IMG/VR virus record: IMGVR_UViG_3300009421_000011
Coordinates: 1-36,102 of that record
From: a virus
Length of the DNA stretch: 36,102 nucleotides
Strand: one strand, 5' to 3'
Shown: positions 13,716 through 21,702 of the stretch, piece after piece
How the letters are laid out: each line of letters starts with the position of its first letter
Numbering within the stretch: position 1 is the first letter of the stretch
Notes under the pieces: generated by a model
Databases searched by the model: none
What the model was told of the DNA's origin: nothing
What the model saw: the letters and a program-made list of their open reading frames with translations, nothing else
Translations under genes and position numbers: made by a program

Positions 13716-13748
13716 AAAAAAAGCTCCATACATAACTGTATGAAGCTT
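13716..13748 (-). terminator. Terminator for the leftward head operon
   Basis: Read leftward, an 11-bp stem with one mismatch (13748-13738 with 13731-13721, loop of 6) is followed by seven U residues (13722-13716). It would end transcripts coming from the 20557-14177 operon after they cross the two tRNA-like genes in antisense. Confidence 0.65.
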
Positions 13749-13752
13749 GGTT

Positions 13753-13824
13753 GTGCCTGTGTCCGAATGGTAAGGTACCTTCGTTGCACCGAGGTTTTTA
13801 CGGGTTCGAATCCCGTCAGGCACT
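13753..13824 (+). tRNA. tRNA-like gene 1 (anticodon UGC by position; Cys-like features)
   Basis: 72 nt. The 7-bp acceptor stem (13753-13759 with 13817-13823) is perfect. The T arm (ACGGG, loop TTCGAAT, CCCGT) is perfect, and the D loop has GG. The anticodon arm CCTTC-GTTGCAC-CGAGG has a C-C mismatch at 31-39, and one D-stem pair is T-T. Position gives anticodon UGC (Ala), but G3-U70 of tRNA-Ala is absent and the discriminator is U, as in tRNA-Cys or tRNA-Gly. No CCA is encoded. It may be a derived phage tRNA or a decaying one. Confidence 0.6.
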
Positions 13825-13831
13825 CTTATAT

Positions 13832-13903
13832 GGCTCCGTGGCTGAATGGCTAGGCCCTGGCTTTGAATCCCTAGGTAAGCCGGTTCGATTCCGGTCGGAG
13901 TCT
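13832..13903 (+). tRNA. tRNA-like gene 2 (irregular anticodon arm; UUG or UGA)
   Basis: 72 nt, 7 bp after tRNA-like gene 1. The acceptor stem (13832-13838 with 13896-13902) pairs with one G-U, and the T arm (GCCGG, TTCGATT, CCGGT) pairs fully with one G-U. The anticodon region CTGGC...CCTAG only pairs if the loop is 8 nt with a C-C closing pair, or 10 nt without. CTTTGAA looks like a Gln loop, while the 8-nt reading centres on UGA. Discriminator U, no encoded CCA. The body is sound, the decoding end is not, so amino-acid identity is undecided. Confidence 0.5.
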
Positions 13904-13909
13904 TCTAAG

Positions 13910-13938
13910 AACATCCATCACTTTGATGGGTGTTTTTT
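13910..13938 (+). terminator. Strong terminator after the tRNA-like pair
   Basis: AACATCCATCA (13910-13920), loop CTT, TGATGGGTGTT (13924-13934): an 11-bp stem with one G-U, continuing into an eight-T run. It supports the two tRNA-like genes being a transcribed rightward unit. The following 240 bp up to 14176 are AT-rich with no supported gene. Confidence 0.8.
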
Positions 13939-14176
13939 TTGTGTTTCAAATTTAAAGCCAAAAGGAAAGGATTTTTTTGGCAGAAGTATCTACTTGTTAT
14001 ACGTTGGGGAAATAAGATTTGTTCCTTGGTTATCATATTCTGTTTACACTCAAATCTTGGTACAAATAAACGAAATTATATCTGATAAGTGTATAGATAA
14101 TGGACAAAAATATAGGTATATACGTATTAAATACTGGATTTATGGTATAAATCGTCCGATATTTACATATATTTGA

Positions 14177-14755
14177 CTAATCTATTTCCATCGCTACCCC
14201 ACCTACGCCAATCATATCTGAGTTGTACGAATCCGACATCCTAGAATAAATAGGATATTTGATAGATCGAAAATTAACTTTTTTCCCATCGACAATCATA
14301 CTTTCGTTCTGCACCTTCTTCTTACCAGTATGAATCACTTCCAGATCATTCTTTCGATAGACTTTCACATTCTCAGGATTATTGATAAAAATTTCGGCAT
14401 CAGTCTGTCCCAAAACCTCGTCAGGATTAATACCGTTTGGTAGCAATAGATGTGTAGCAAATGCCTTATTAAAGAAAATATAACGCCCAGCCAAATCTTT
14501 AATCCATCTAATTACTGGCTCATCGTAGATTCCTGATCGGAGTACTGTCAATTGTTTCTCCTGCCATTTAACACGAGTTTGCAGATCAGTGATATTTACT
14601 TTCATCTCGTTAATGATATAACGATAGTCATTGGTGTCTTTATCTCTACTACTCAATTGATAGGTGAAAAAAGAAGCCACTACGGCGACTATAACGATGG
14701 CGACGGTTCCAGCCCAGCCGCTGATACTTATTTTCGGTGTGATATTAATACTCAT
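14177..14755 (-). CDS. Membrane-anchored PAS-domain protein
   Basis: 192 residues. A single transmembrane helix (about 13-33) is followed by a helical linker/coiled coil (42-75) and a PAS-like domain (about 80-192: PVIRWIKDLAGRYIFFNKAF, then LGQTDAEIF, and IGVGGVAMEI at the end). PAS domains bind small ligands or transmit redox/light/ligand signals. No output domain follows. It is the last gene of the leftward head operon, 9 bp after the tail-terminator-like gene. Its N-in anchor plus coiled coil recalls inner-membrane spanins, but the PAS domain does not. Role unknown. Confidence 0.75.
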   Translation of the reverse strand: MSINITPKISISGWAGTVAIVIVAVVASFFTYQLSSRDKDTNDYRYIINEMKVNITDLQTRVKWQEKQLTVLRSGIYDEPVIRWIKDLAGRYIFFNKAFATHLLLPNGINPDEVLGQTDAEIFINNPENVKVYRKNDLEVIHTGKKKVQNESMIVDGKKVNFRSIKYPIYSRMSDSYNSDMIGVGGVAMEID

Positions 14756-14764
14756 TTTAAATAC

Positions 14765-15286
14765 TTATTCAATTTCAGTTTTGTGACAAAAATTAAGATC
14801 ATCCCTCAGCTCCGGCCAGGGTTGATAAGGTGTAACATTTGGGTTTTCGTCTTCTTGGCCGTTCAGGTCATCATTGACCGTAGCGGTGTAAGTGAGTGCG
14901 TAGACTCTATAGTCTGCCCGTGGTTCTGTGGTAAATCCAGTACGGGTCAGCGGTTCATAATCTTCTCCTGTCAATCCCTGAAGTTGATTGTGTAACGCTT
15001 CAATAGTGTCCAGGTGTGCCAGTCCTACTGCTCTTCTGGTTGCAGTAGTTTTACTGTGTGTACGTTCATGTACAGTAAAGGCCAGGCGAACATTGATTGT
15101 TAATTCTCCTTGTTGGAGTTCATTACTTATATCAATAAAAGTACCTGCACTGAAACTTATCAGCGCACAGGGAAAACTAACGCCCTGCGTGTCAGGATTC
15201 TCCAATTGTCCCAGATCAAAGTCAACCCATCGCATGGCGTCCACCGATTCAATAGCAGTGGAGATGTCTATAAATAGTTGCTTCAT
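14765..15286 (-). CDS. Putative tail terminator / neck protein
   Basis: 173 residues with alternating strands and helices: MKQLFIDISTAIESVDAMRW at the start, FPCALISF around residue 40, then NVRLAFTVHERT and HNQLQGL, with RVYALTYTATVNDD near the end. This order (short helix, strand with P-A-hydrophobic run, helix before a final strand) is typical of tail terminator proteins that cap the tail tube. It overlaps the morphogenesis gene by 4 bp, as gp37-like genes do near gpG-like genes in Mu relatives. Call is by layout and context. Confidence 0.6.
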   Translation of the reverse strand: MKQLFIDISTAIESVDAMRWVDFDLGQLENPDTQGVSFPCALISFSAGTFIDISNELQQGELTINVRLAFTVHERTHSKTTATRRAVGLAHLDTIEALHNQLQGLTGEDYEPLTRTGFTTEPRADYRVYALTYTATVNDDLNGQEDENPNVTPYQPWPELRDDLNFCHKTEIE

Positions 15287-15696
15287 AAGTTGTTTAGCTT
15301 ATTATCTAAATACCGTTTAGCTTTCGCTTGAATGGCCTTTTTAAGTTTTTCGGATTCACCAACAAACTGACGTTGCGGCATCTTGTCGGTTCCTTCATTG
15401 TGTACCTTCATATATTCAGCAGGAAAAGTCCATTTCACTTTACCAAGACTTACGCGGCCTAGTAAAGTGGCAATCCTTTTAGTTGCGCTAGTTTTCACAA
15501 GCAAGCTTCTTGGAGGATCGGGTTCCTTCTTTCGTTTCTTCCACGCTTTGAATGTCCGATCCGTAAAACCTTCCCGTCTGAAGTTATCCGCATGGAAGTT
15601 ATTAGCTTCCACTTTGATAATCTTGGCCGCCACTTCTTTTTCTATTTTGGGGATCTGCCGTTTTAGTTCGCGAAAAAAATCTGATGGTTTCGCCAT
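15283..15696 (-). CDS. Phage virion morphogenesis protein (Mu gpG-like)
   Basis: 137 residues. FRREGFTDRTFKAWKKRKK followed by PPRSLLVKTSATKRIAT and the segment EYMKVHNEGTDKMPQRQFVG are hallmarks of the Mu gpG/P2 gpS family (phage virion morphogenesis). These proteins act in joining head and tail or completing tails. It lies 2 bp after the portal-MuF gene as in Mu order (F then G). Confidence 0.85.
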   Translation of the reverse strand: MAKPSDFFRELKRQIPKIEKEVAAKIIKVEANNFHADNFRREGFTDRTFKAWKKRKKEPDPPRSLLVKTSATKRIATLLGRVSLGKVKWTFPAEYMKVHNEGTDKMPQRQFVGESEKLKKAIQAKAKRYLDNKLNNL

Positions 15697-15698
15697 AA

Positions 15699-18092
15699 TT
15701 ATTCTTTATAGATGGTTAATAATTCAATACCTTCTGTTGCCTCTAACAATAGCCAAGTCCAGATAATCCCGGCCAGTTCCACTTGTAGGCGATTTCCTTC
15801 CAGTGTTGCCTGATCGATAATGAGCGGCATCCAGGCCAGCATCGAATTGATGGTGGCGGCATCAGCACTATCGGCATTCATAAAGCGATCAACGGGGACA
15901 TCCAGCTTACGGCCATCCGGTAGCGTAACACCTTTTTTAAATTGTGCTTTCCCCAGCTTTATATTTTCAGCCAATTCAAAAGCTGCGCGAATTTGTTCCC
16001 CGGTATCAAAGATGTCAGGACTACGGTCTGATTCAAAATAAGGATGTTCATCCTGAAAGGCTTTGTATCCTTTACCAGGGTTATTGTCCAATCCCGCTGG
16101 TGGCTCCCAATCAGCTACATGACGATTAGGTGGATCATCAGTAGATAAAACAATACATCTACAATTGTATCCATTGGGCGGCATATAGCGATCCCAAAAT
16201 TCATCATCCACTGGATATATGGCTCCATCCAAGGCACGGTGTTCTGGTCGAGTACGTGCATCATTAACAGCATCGTATTTCAGGTTTGGGTATAAATCCT
16301 TGACGTCCTGCGCTTCTCTCCAGCGTTTAATACTATCGGCTGCGGCCATTGCCGTTTGGGTCTCCGCTTTTAACCAGGTAATATTATGACGTTTGATAAT
16401 AGCTCTTGCTCGTTTCAAATACTCGGCTTTGTTCAATCGTAGCAATGGTTCCAATTCTTTGCCCAGAGCATCCACTTTGTGGCTGGCTAGTTTTGAGAGG
16501 TTCCTTCTCAAGCCTTCTATCTGCTGTAACATCTGAAAGTCATCAATACGGTTGAACTTCTGACCAAAGCCAAGTTGTGCGAATTGCCGCAATCGACGGT
16601 AATATTCCCGAAATAGATTCTCATCCACCAGGTTACTGGATGCACCCTGGTAATAGCGATTTAGAAAATCGTTTTCCAGCTTGTTGGTGATCTTTGTAAA
16701 TCGGGGATCAAGTTTCTGTTCTCGCAGGTTTACTACACAGTTAGAACATCCACAACCAGGTGCATGTATATTATATAGTGTATGAATGCGATCACTCAAG
16801 TTAGCTGTCGTTTTTTTTTTGCTCGCTTTGGGAGGTGGAGCAGGTTGTGGTGGCTCAGGTTTTGGATCATCCGGCGGGCCAGGTTCAGGGTCGGGATCTT
16901 TCCCAACTTTCTCGCCAGCTTTGGGACGTGGTACCCGGTACGTCTCGTAGAAGTAATCATCCGGAATATCAATCACGGTACGAAGTTTTAAATCTACTTC
17001 AATGCGATCTTTCAGACCCATTGTCTCCTCTTCCTTAAATTCGATGTCACCACCTTCTGCGTCGTATCCCAATCGCTGGAGGTAAGGAATTACCTTTTCT
17101 TTAAGTATTCGTTTCACGTAGATTCGATCATCCTTATTCAGTTCCTGCTCGACTTCCTGGTGTACCTTGCCCTGCGCGTATCCGGATTGACGCGCTTCAG
17201 AAGTTGTCATGGAATTCCCCAAAATGGTAATAGCAATTTCCTCGTTGGTGGCTGCCCGTAGCTGTTTGAATATTTCATTACCCTGACCATTGGCCGGGGT
17301 GAAAAAATTTAAGTTTGCATCTTCTGGAGCAACGACATATCCGGCTGATCCGGCTTTGCTCATGGCTTCTTCCAGCATCTTCCGATTGGCCTCGTTAGAA
17401 TACGTTGCCCATCGGAAGGGCATTCCGAACGTCTCAGCAAATTCAGCCCAGTCTCCAAAATTTCCGCGCTTGTAGATTACGTATTGAGCGACTTCCAGCA
17501 GATCCCCCAGGTCATCATCGCCACCCACCTCAATCAGGTGATCAGCAAAGGGAGCTTCGCGATATGCGTATCCTTCGACGTCGTGGGCCTGTATGGTGAC
17601 CAATCCAAACCGTGGTTTTACGTGCGCTCGGTTTACCAATTTAGTCCATCCGGAAACTTCCTTATTTACTTGCCCAGGCCAGTTTAATTCTACCAAACTA
17701 TGGCCGTAAAAACGGGCATTCATGATTTCTTTCACTAATTCAGTGAAAAAACTCATTCCAAAAAGTTTGTTGATTTTTTCGTCTTCAATTCCATTTTTTG
17801 TGAATACAATTTTACGATTTGTGACCGCTGCAACTCGTTTTCTGATGCAAGCCTTCAGAAAACCATCTAACATTATATCATCATATAAGTCATAGATTAA
17901 TTTTCGATATTGCGTGACAGATTCAGCCGAAATCATGGCATTTCTCCACTTTTGGATGTCCTGTGTTTTTCGATAGACGGGTCGAACCTCAATTTTATTG
18001 ATAATGATGGGATCGTCGTACCGATCTGATGGTTTCATGTAACCAGTCAGCCGATCAGTAAAGAAATCAGAAAATTTTTTAAAATTCGACAT
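15699..18092 (-). CDS. Portal protein fused to MuF head-morphogenesis domain
   Basis: 797 residues. Residues 1-390 are a DUF935/Mu gp29-type portal (for example NARFYGHSLVELNW, and LGNSMTTSEARQSGYAQG). A proline-rich linker (395-425) and a CGCSNC pair follow, then a MuF domain (about 460-650) with its DARTRPEHRALDG...NGYNCRC signature at 611-646. In Mu these are two proteins (gp29 and gp30/F). A last part (about 700-797), ending EGIELLTIYKE, matches neither. The portal forms the DNA channel; MuF is a minor head protein. The fusion fixes one copy of MuF per portal subunit. Confidence 0.88.
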   Translation of the reverse strand: MSNFKKFSDFFTDRLTGYMKPSDRYDDPIIINKIEVRPVYRKTQDIQKWRNAMISAESVTQYRKLIYDLYDDIMLDGFLKACIRKRVAAVTNRKIVFTKNGIEDEKINKLFGMSFFTELVKEIMNARFYGHSLVELNWPGQVNKEVSGWTKLVNRAHVKPRFGLVTIQAHDVEGYAYREAPFADHLIEVGGDDDLGDLLEVAQYVIYKRGNFGDWAEFAETFGMPFRWATYSNEANRKMLEEAMSKAGSAGYVVAPEDANLNFFTPANGQGNEIFKQLRAATNEEIAITILGNSMTTSEARQSGYAQGKVHQEVEQELNKDDRIYVKRILKEKVIPYLQRLGYDAEGGDIEFKEEETMGLKDRIEVDLKLRTVIDIPDDYFYETYRVPRPKAGEKVGKDPDPEPGPPDDPKPEPPQPAPPPKASKKKTTANLSDRIHTLYNIHAPGCGCSNCVVNLREQKLDPRFTKITNKLENDFLNRYYQGASSNLVDENLFREYYRRLRQFAQLGFGQKFNRIDDFQMLQQIEGLRRNLSKLASHKVDALGKELEPLLRLNKAEYLKRARAIIKRHNITWLKAETQTAMAAADSIKRWREAQDVKDLYPNLKYDAVNDARTRPEHRALDGAIYPVDDEFWDRYMPPNGYNCRCIVLSTDDPPNRHVADWEPPAGLDNNPGKGYKAFQDEHPYFESDRSPDIFDTGEQIRAAFELAENIKLGKAQFKKGVTLPDGRKLDVPVDRFMNADSADAATINSMLAWMPLIIDQATLEGNRLQVELAGIIWTWLLLEATEGIELLTIYKE

Positions 18093-18210
18093 ATTTAAAA
18101 TTTGCGTTGTAAGGCCGTTTTATTTTGGCAGTAGTATGATTGTGAATCTTTTTCACAAAATGCGCTCATCTTTGAGACTAAACGCCTTCTAAACGTTCCT
18201 ACAATTTGTT

Positions 18211-18618
18211 TTAATAGTAGTTGTTACGCTTTCGATTGCTCCCGTGGATGATTTCGGAATTATCCGGGGTTTCCAATTTCGGTAAATCGGAGTACCGTTC
18301 TGATTTATTGGCAGCTTTTAGCCACGCGATGGATCGGTCGTAACGACGTCGCCGATCTTCATTATCTTGACCAGCTTGATCTCGTCCAACGAGGTGATAA
18401 GCAGCAATGTCAGCTCCCAATTTCACCAACATGGCATCCCGGTCATCATCGACGGCAGAAAATATCGCATCAACATCGTAACTGTCCGCCAAATAGGTTC
18501 TCATTTCCTGTTCTGCCACTTTTAACATTGCAATTACAACAGTTTCATCATTGCGAGTTATTTCAATGCGTTCTTCTGTCAGAATTACGGTATCCAGGTC
18601 TGTAATTTTTAAAAACAT
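18211..18618 (-). CDS. Mu gp36-like head protein (DUF1320)
   Basis: 135 residues: MFLKITDLDTVILTEERIEI at the start, then AEQEMRTYLADSYDV, and a C-terminal helical part RYDRSIAWLKAANK. This is the layout of the DUF1320 family (Mu gp36), probable head-completion/connector proteins. It overlaps the stop of the large terminase gene by 1 bp. The 118-bp gap between it and the portal gene holds nothing recognisable. Confidence 0.8.
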   Translation of the reverse strand: MFLKITDLDTVILTEERIEITRNDETVVIAMLKVAEQEMRTYLADSYDVDAIFSAVDDDRDAMLVKLGADIAAYHLVGRDQAGQDNEDRRRRYDRSIAWLKAANKSERYSDLPKLETPDNSEIIHGSNRKRNNYY

Positions 18619-20126
18619 TAGTATTTATATTTATTACGTGTACTACTAACAACTTTTACGGGTTCCATCTTGCTGAGTTTGTTGTCGATGACCCATTTGC
18701 CTCCTTCGGTGGCATCGGGGCCATCATCCGGGGCTTTTAATTTTGGAGTGATGGAGGTAAATTGTTCATCAAGCGTTTGCATGTGCGGATTATGTGCTTC
18801 GTCGATATTGAAGATCAAATTGCCATTGCTATGCGTTGGTTCCAGACCACTTTCTATTCTAAAAAATTTCTCAGGTTTATCCCGGTTGTCCGTGCTAATT
18901 TGAAGTAGTCTTCCTTCTGATTTAGCTACCTCAGCTAAAGCAGGTCGAAATATTTCGCTAACAAAAACGGATTGTAAACCGTTGCCTTCCACATAATGAT
19001 AGATAGCTGTTTTGCCACCAACAAAATCATCAAGTATATAGTACCACTTAATCATCTTGGGTACCGAGGTCTGTTTTACGAATGCTTTATATATATAGTA
19101 CTTACCATTTAGCTCGCCTATTAATACAACTGCTTTGTAATCGCTATTCTTAGATTTGGTATAGCTTGGATCACCATACGCCACGACAAATTTTAAACTT
19201 CGTAACGGAGGACATTTGCCGTACACCATTTTATCAAAGACGGTTCCTTCCGTAATTGGGTTATTGAAGTATTCCTTTTGTCCTGCGATGAAGGAAATGA
19301 TTGATAGCATAAAATCAATATCGGCTTCCGTATTTCTGGCCCAATTTGATTTGCCATTTTTATCTCTGATATTGATAACTTCAGAATGCTTGGCCTTTTT
19401 GATGGCTTCGGTGATAATAGAATAATCGGCAATGATATTACCATTGAATAATATTCTAAAATCACCCGATACAGATACTGTTGGGATCAGTGCTTGTTCC
19501 ACCCAGTCCCATCTTTTCTTTACCATATCAGGATTACGACAGATTGAATCCGAATCAATATCATCAATCATCAGGAAATCAGGACGTGCAGCTTCATTCC
19601 TGGTACCCCGTGGATTTTGCCCTGCACCAATGGCGCGAAAGCTAATACCATTACGAGTAATAAAATTTTCTTCTGACCAGTTGGAGACGCCTTTTTGAAT
19701 CCCGTAGTCGTTTACAATCCTTTGATTGTATTCAAGAGTGAGCATCATTGGCTTCATCAGGTCTATCGCATTGTCTTTATTATGCGATACATATAATATA
19801 TTGGTGTGCTCCTTTTTGACCAGAATCAAGTAGAGGAGTTCCATCATGGCCCTGGAGGACTTCGCCAGCTCCCGCGCCCAAGCTCTTACCTCGTACCACT
19901 TCTTATTTGCGACGAGTCGCTTGGTTGCTCGTTTGTGGAAGGGCGCAGGTTGAGAAGTACAATAATTTGGAAAATAATACATAAACCATTTTTCCGGATC
20001 TTTCTCCAGCTTCTTGATCCTGGCAACTTTCTCCCCTTCCGTTTCCGGCAATACATAAGTAGTCCGTTTCAAATTCTGAATGAAACGGTCCCATTTTACT
20101 AATGATTGCTTATCCGTTAAAGCCAT
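18618..20126 (-). CDS. Terminase large subunit (Mu gp28-like)
   Basis: 502 residues. The N-terminal ATPase has a degenerate Walker A region RELAKSSRAMM (about 85-95) and Walker B FLMIDDID (184-191). GNGNII-like coupling residues follow near 228-232 (FNGNII). The C-terminal RNase H-like nuclease begins with AYGDPSYTKSKNSDY (Asp319), with later acidic residues near GPDATEGG. The protein pumps DNA into proheads, presumably by headful packaging, as in Mu. The gene overlaps the small-subunit stop by 1 bp. Confidence 0.9.
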   Translation of the reverse strand: MALTDKQSLVKWDRFIQNLKRTTYVLPETEGEKVARIKKLEKDPEKWFMYYFPNYCTSQPAPFHKRATKRLVANKKWYEVRAWARELAKSSRAMMELLYLILVKKEHTNILYVSHNKDNAIDLMKPMMLTLEYNQRIVNDYGIQKGVSNWSEENFITRNGISFRAIGAGQNPRGTRNEAARPDFLMIDDIDSDSICRNPDMVKKRWDWVEQALIPTVSVSGDFRILFNGNIIADYSIITEAIKKAKHSEVINIRDKNGKSNWARNTEADIDFMLSIISFIAGQKEYFNNPITEGTVFDKMVYGKCPPLRSLKFVVAYGDPSYTKSKNSDYKAVVLIGELNGKYYIYKAFVKQTSVPKMIKWYYILDDFVGGKTAIYHYVEGNGLQSVFVSEIFRPALAEVAKSEGRLLQISTDNRDKPEKFFRIESGLEPTHSNGNLIFNIDEAHNPHMQTLDEQFTSITPKLKAPDDGPDATEGGKWVIDNKLSKMEPVKVVSSTRNKYKY

Positions 20127-20557
20127 TATAAACTCTTGATAAATGCGTTTTGCAGTTCCGCTACTTTCTTCGACAACTCTAAATCATTACGTTGCAAAAA
20201 CTCATTAAAGGCAATCATCACATCTACCGCAACGTGAGGGTTAACCCTCTTTTCCAGTTTTGCAATGGTATTGGTGAGTTCACGAATGGTGATGATCTCC
20301 TTGCTGTCTGGATATCGTTTTCCCTCGTCTCTCGTTTCAATTGAGGTGTTGATATCGTTCAGTTGCTCGTAAGCCCGTTTGAGTTGCTTGCGCTTCGTCA
20401 TCTGTTGAGCCGTTCGCAACTCCTCCCATTGCTCTGACTTTTTCCAGTTGGAAATAGTTTGTTGAGAGAAACCAACACGTTCCGAAATTTCGCCCTGCGT
20501 GAAGTCACCACGCACGTAGAGGTCTAGTGCCAATTTCTTTGCATCCTTCCTTGTCAT
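20126..20557 (-). CDS. Terminase small subunit-like protein with N-terminal HTH
   Basis: 143 residues. Residues 1-45 (LYVRGDFTQGEISERVGFSQ, then TISNWKKSEQW) form a clear helix-turn-helix, as in DUF1804-type terminase small subunits. The rest is helical coiled coil for oligomerisation. It recognises phage DNA for packaging and hands it to the adjacent large subunit. It heads the leftward head operon. A TACATTTG -7-like box at 20569-20562 lies only a few nt before the ATG, so the transcript may be nearly leaderless, though no good -33 box is visible. Confidence 0.8.
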   Translation of the reverse strand: MTRKDAKKLALDLYVRGDFTQGEISERVGFSQQTISNWKKSEQWEELRTAQQMTKRKQLKRAYEQLNDINTSIETRDEGKRYPDSKEIITIRELTNTIAKLEKRVNPHVAVDVMIAFNEFLQRNDLELSKKVAELQNAFIKSL

Positions 20558-20640
20558 GTTACAAATGTACCTTGTTTAGCCTCCTTTTCGGAAGATTCTA
20601 TTTCCGTGATTTTAAAAGTTAGACACGTGAAACAATTTGT

Positions 20641-20671
20641 TTTGAATAACCTAAAACCTGTCTTAGATTTG
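20641..20671 (+). promoter_or_regulatory. Promoter of the rightward capsid/tail operon
   Basis: TTTG (20641-20644) and TAGATTTG (20664-20671) with a 19-nt spacer match the Bacteroidetes consensus. The expected start near 20678 leaves a leader of about 20 nt before the GTG start at 20697. It lies in the 139-bp divergent gap between the head and tail operons. Confidence 0.65.
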
Positions 20672-20696
20672 CATTCAAACTATCGTAAATCATAAA

Positions 20697-21641
20697 GTGG
20701 ATAAACCGAAAAGAATTGTACTAAGTCAGGAAGGAAAGAATTCACATGGATTCAAAGTGCTGGCATCTGGTTGGAAAAACAAAGAAGCCTTTTTTGCCAA
20801 TCCGGTCATGCTTTATAACCATGATGACAAAATTCTACCAATCGGATATTGGGAAGATATTCAGGTGGCTGATGGTGTAATTAGTGCGTTGCCTGTATTC
20901 GATATGGATGACAAGTTTGCGGCTAAAATTGCAAAGAAGTACGAGAAGGGATTTATCAGAGGTGCCAGTATCAGTCTAAGGATCCTGGAGGTTGACGAAA
21001 CGCAAGATGTACCGGTGGTTACCGCCTGGGAAATGCGCGAATCTTCCATTGCTCCTATCCCGTCCAATTCTGGCTGTTTAGTAATCCTTTATGACAAAGA
21101 CGACAAAAAAGTAATCAACCTGGCCGATTTCATGGGCCAACATCACAAAACAAAAAGTAAGATGGATTTTAAATTAATTGGAGCTGAATTAGGATTATCT
21201 GTTAGTGCAACACCTGCGCAAGTACAACAGGCTATTGTTGATCTCAAATTGAAAGCTGCGAGCGCAGATAGTCTGCAAGCCAAGTTGGATGGTATCGAAA
21301 AGAAAGCCGAGGAAGATCGCAAAGAGCGCACTACGGTCATGCTCAATGATGCGATCAAGGATGGCCGGATCACCGAAGGTCAGCGAGAAAATTATGCGTC
21401 TTTGATGGATAAGGATTTCGATGCGGCGGTGGGTGTTTTGACTTCGCTGCCAAAGCGAATCAATCTGTCTGATATTGCTGGAGCGACTACAACAGGCAAG
21501 GATACTGCCACTCATGCTGGCAAGACCTTTACGGAGCTTTCAAAAGAAGATCCTGCTTACCTCGTCAAGTTGAAGGATGAGAATTTTGAAGCATTCAACT
21601 TGCTTTACAAAGCTGATCTGGGAGTAGACTACGTGAGGTAA
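20697..21641 (+). CDS. Prohead protease with C-terminal scaffold region
   Basis: 314 residues, GTG start (no in-frame ATG upstream). The N-terminal domain (1-150) has the protease layout: YNHDD (His42), then GFIRGASISL (Ser91/Ser93) and SSIAPIPSN near 117-125, as in U35/S78 prohead proteases (Mu gpI). The C-terminal half is helical and alanine-, lysine-rich and resembles a scaffold. An internal ATG at 21162 could give scaffold alone, as Mu gpI/gpZ do. It processes and templates head assembly before the capsid gene 61 bp downstream. Confidence 0.8.
   Translation: MDKPKRIVLSQEGKNSHGFKVLASGWKNKEAFFANPVMLYNHDDKILPIGYWEDIQVADGVISALPVFDMDDKFAAKIAKKYEKGFIRGASISLRILEVDETQDVPVVTAWEMRESSIAPIPSNSGCLVILYDKDDKKVINLADFMGQHHKTKSKMDFKLIGAELGLSVSATPAQVQQAIVDLKLKAASADSLQAKLDGIEKKAEEDRKERTTVMLNDAIKDGRITEGQRENYASLMDKDFDAAVGVLTSLPKRINLSDIAGATTTGKDTATHAGKTFTELSKEDPAYLVKLKDENFEAFNLLYKADLGVDYVR
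21162..21641 (+). CDS. Possible nested scaffold protein (internal start)
   Basis: The in-frame ATG at codon 156 of the protease gene, preceded by the purine-rich AAAAAGTAAG, would yield a 159-residue protein MDFKLIGAELGLSVSATPAQ and onward. It covers exactly the helical scaffold-like region. Mu and many phages make scaffold from such nested genes. The evidence is position and analogy only. Confidence 0.4.
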   Translation: MDFKLIGAELGLSVSATPAQVQQAIVDLKLKAASADSLQAKLDGIEKKAEEDRKERTTVMLNDAIKDGRITEGQRENYASLMDKDFDAAVGVLTSLPKRINLSDIAGATTTGKDTATHAGKTFTELSKEDPAYLVKLKDENFEAFNLLYKADLGVDYVR

Positions 21642-21702
21642 TTCGTAAGCCAACAGGAAGACTAGCAGGAATAAATTTTTAAATCAAAATAAGCAAAAAA
21701 TA

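Noticed and set aside
13650-14176. Open frames across the tRNA pair (13650-13853, 13751-14176)
   Set aside because: They overlap both tRNA-like genes and a strong terminator, and their translations look like read-through of structured RNA sequence.
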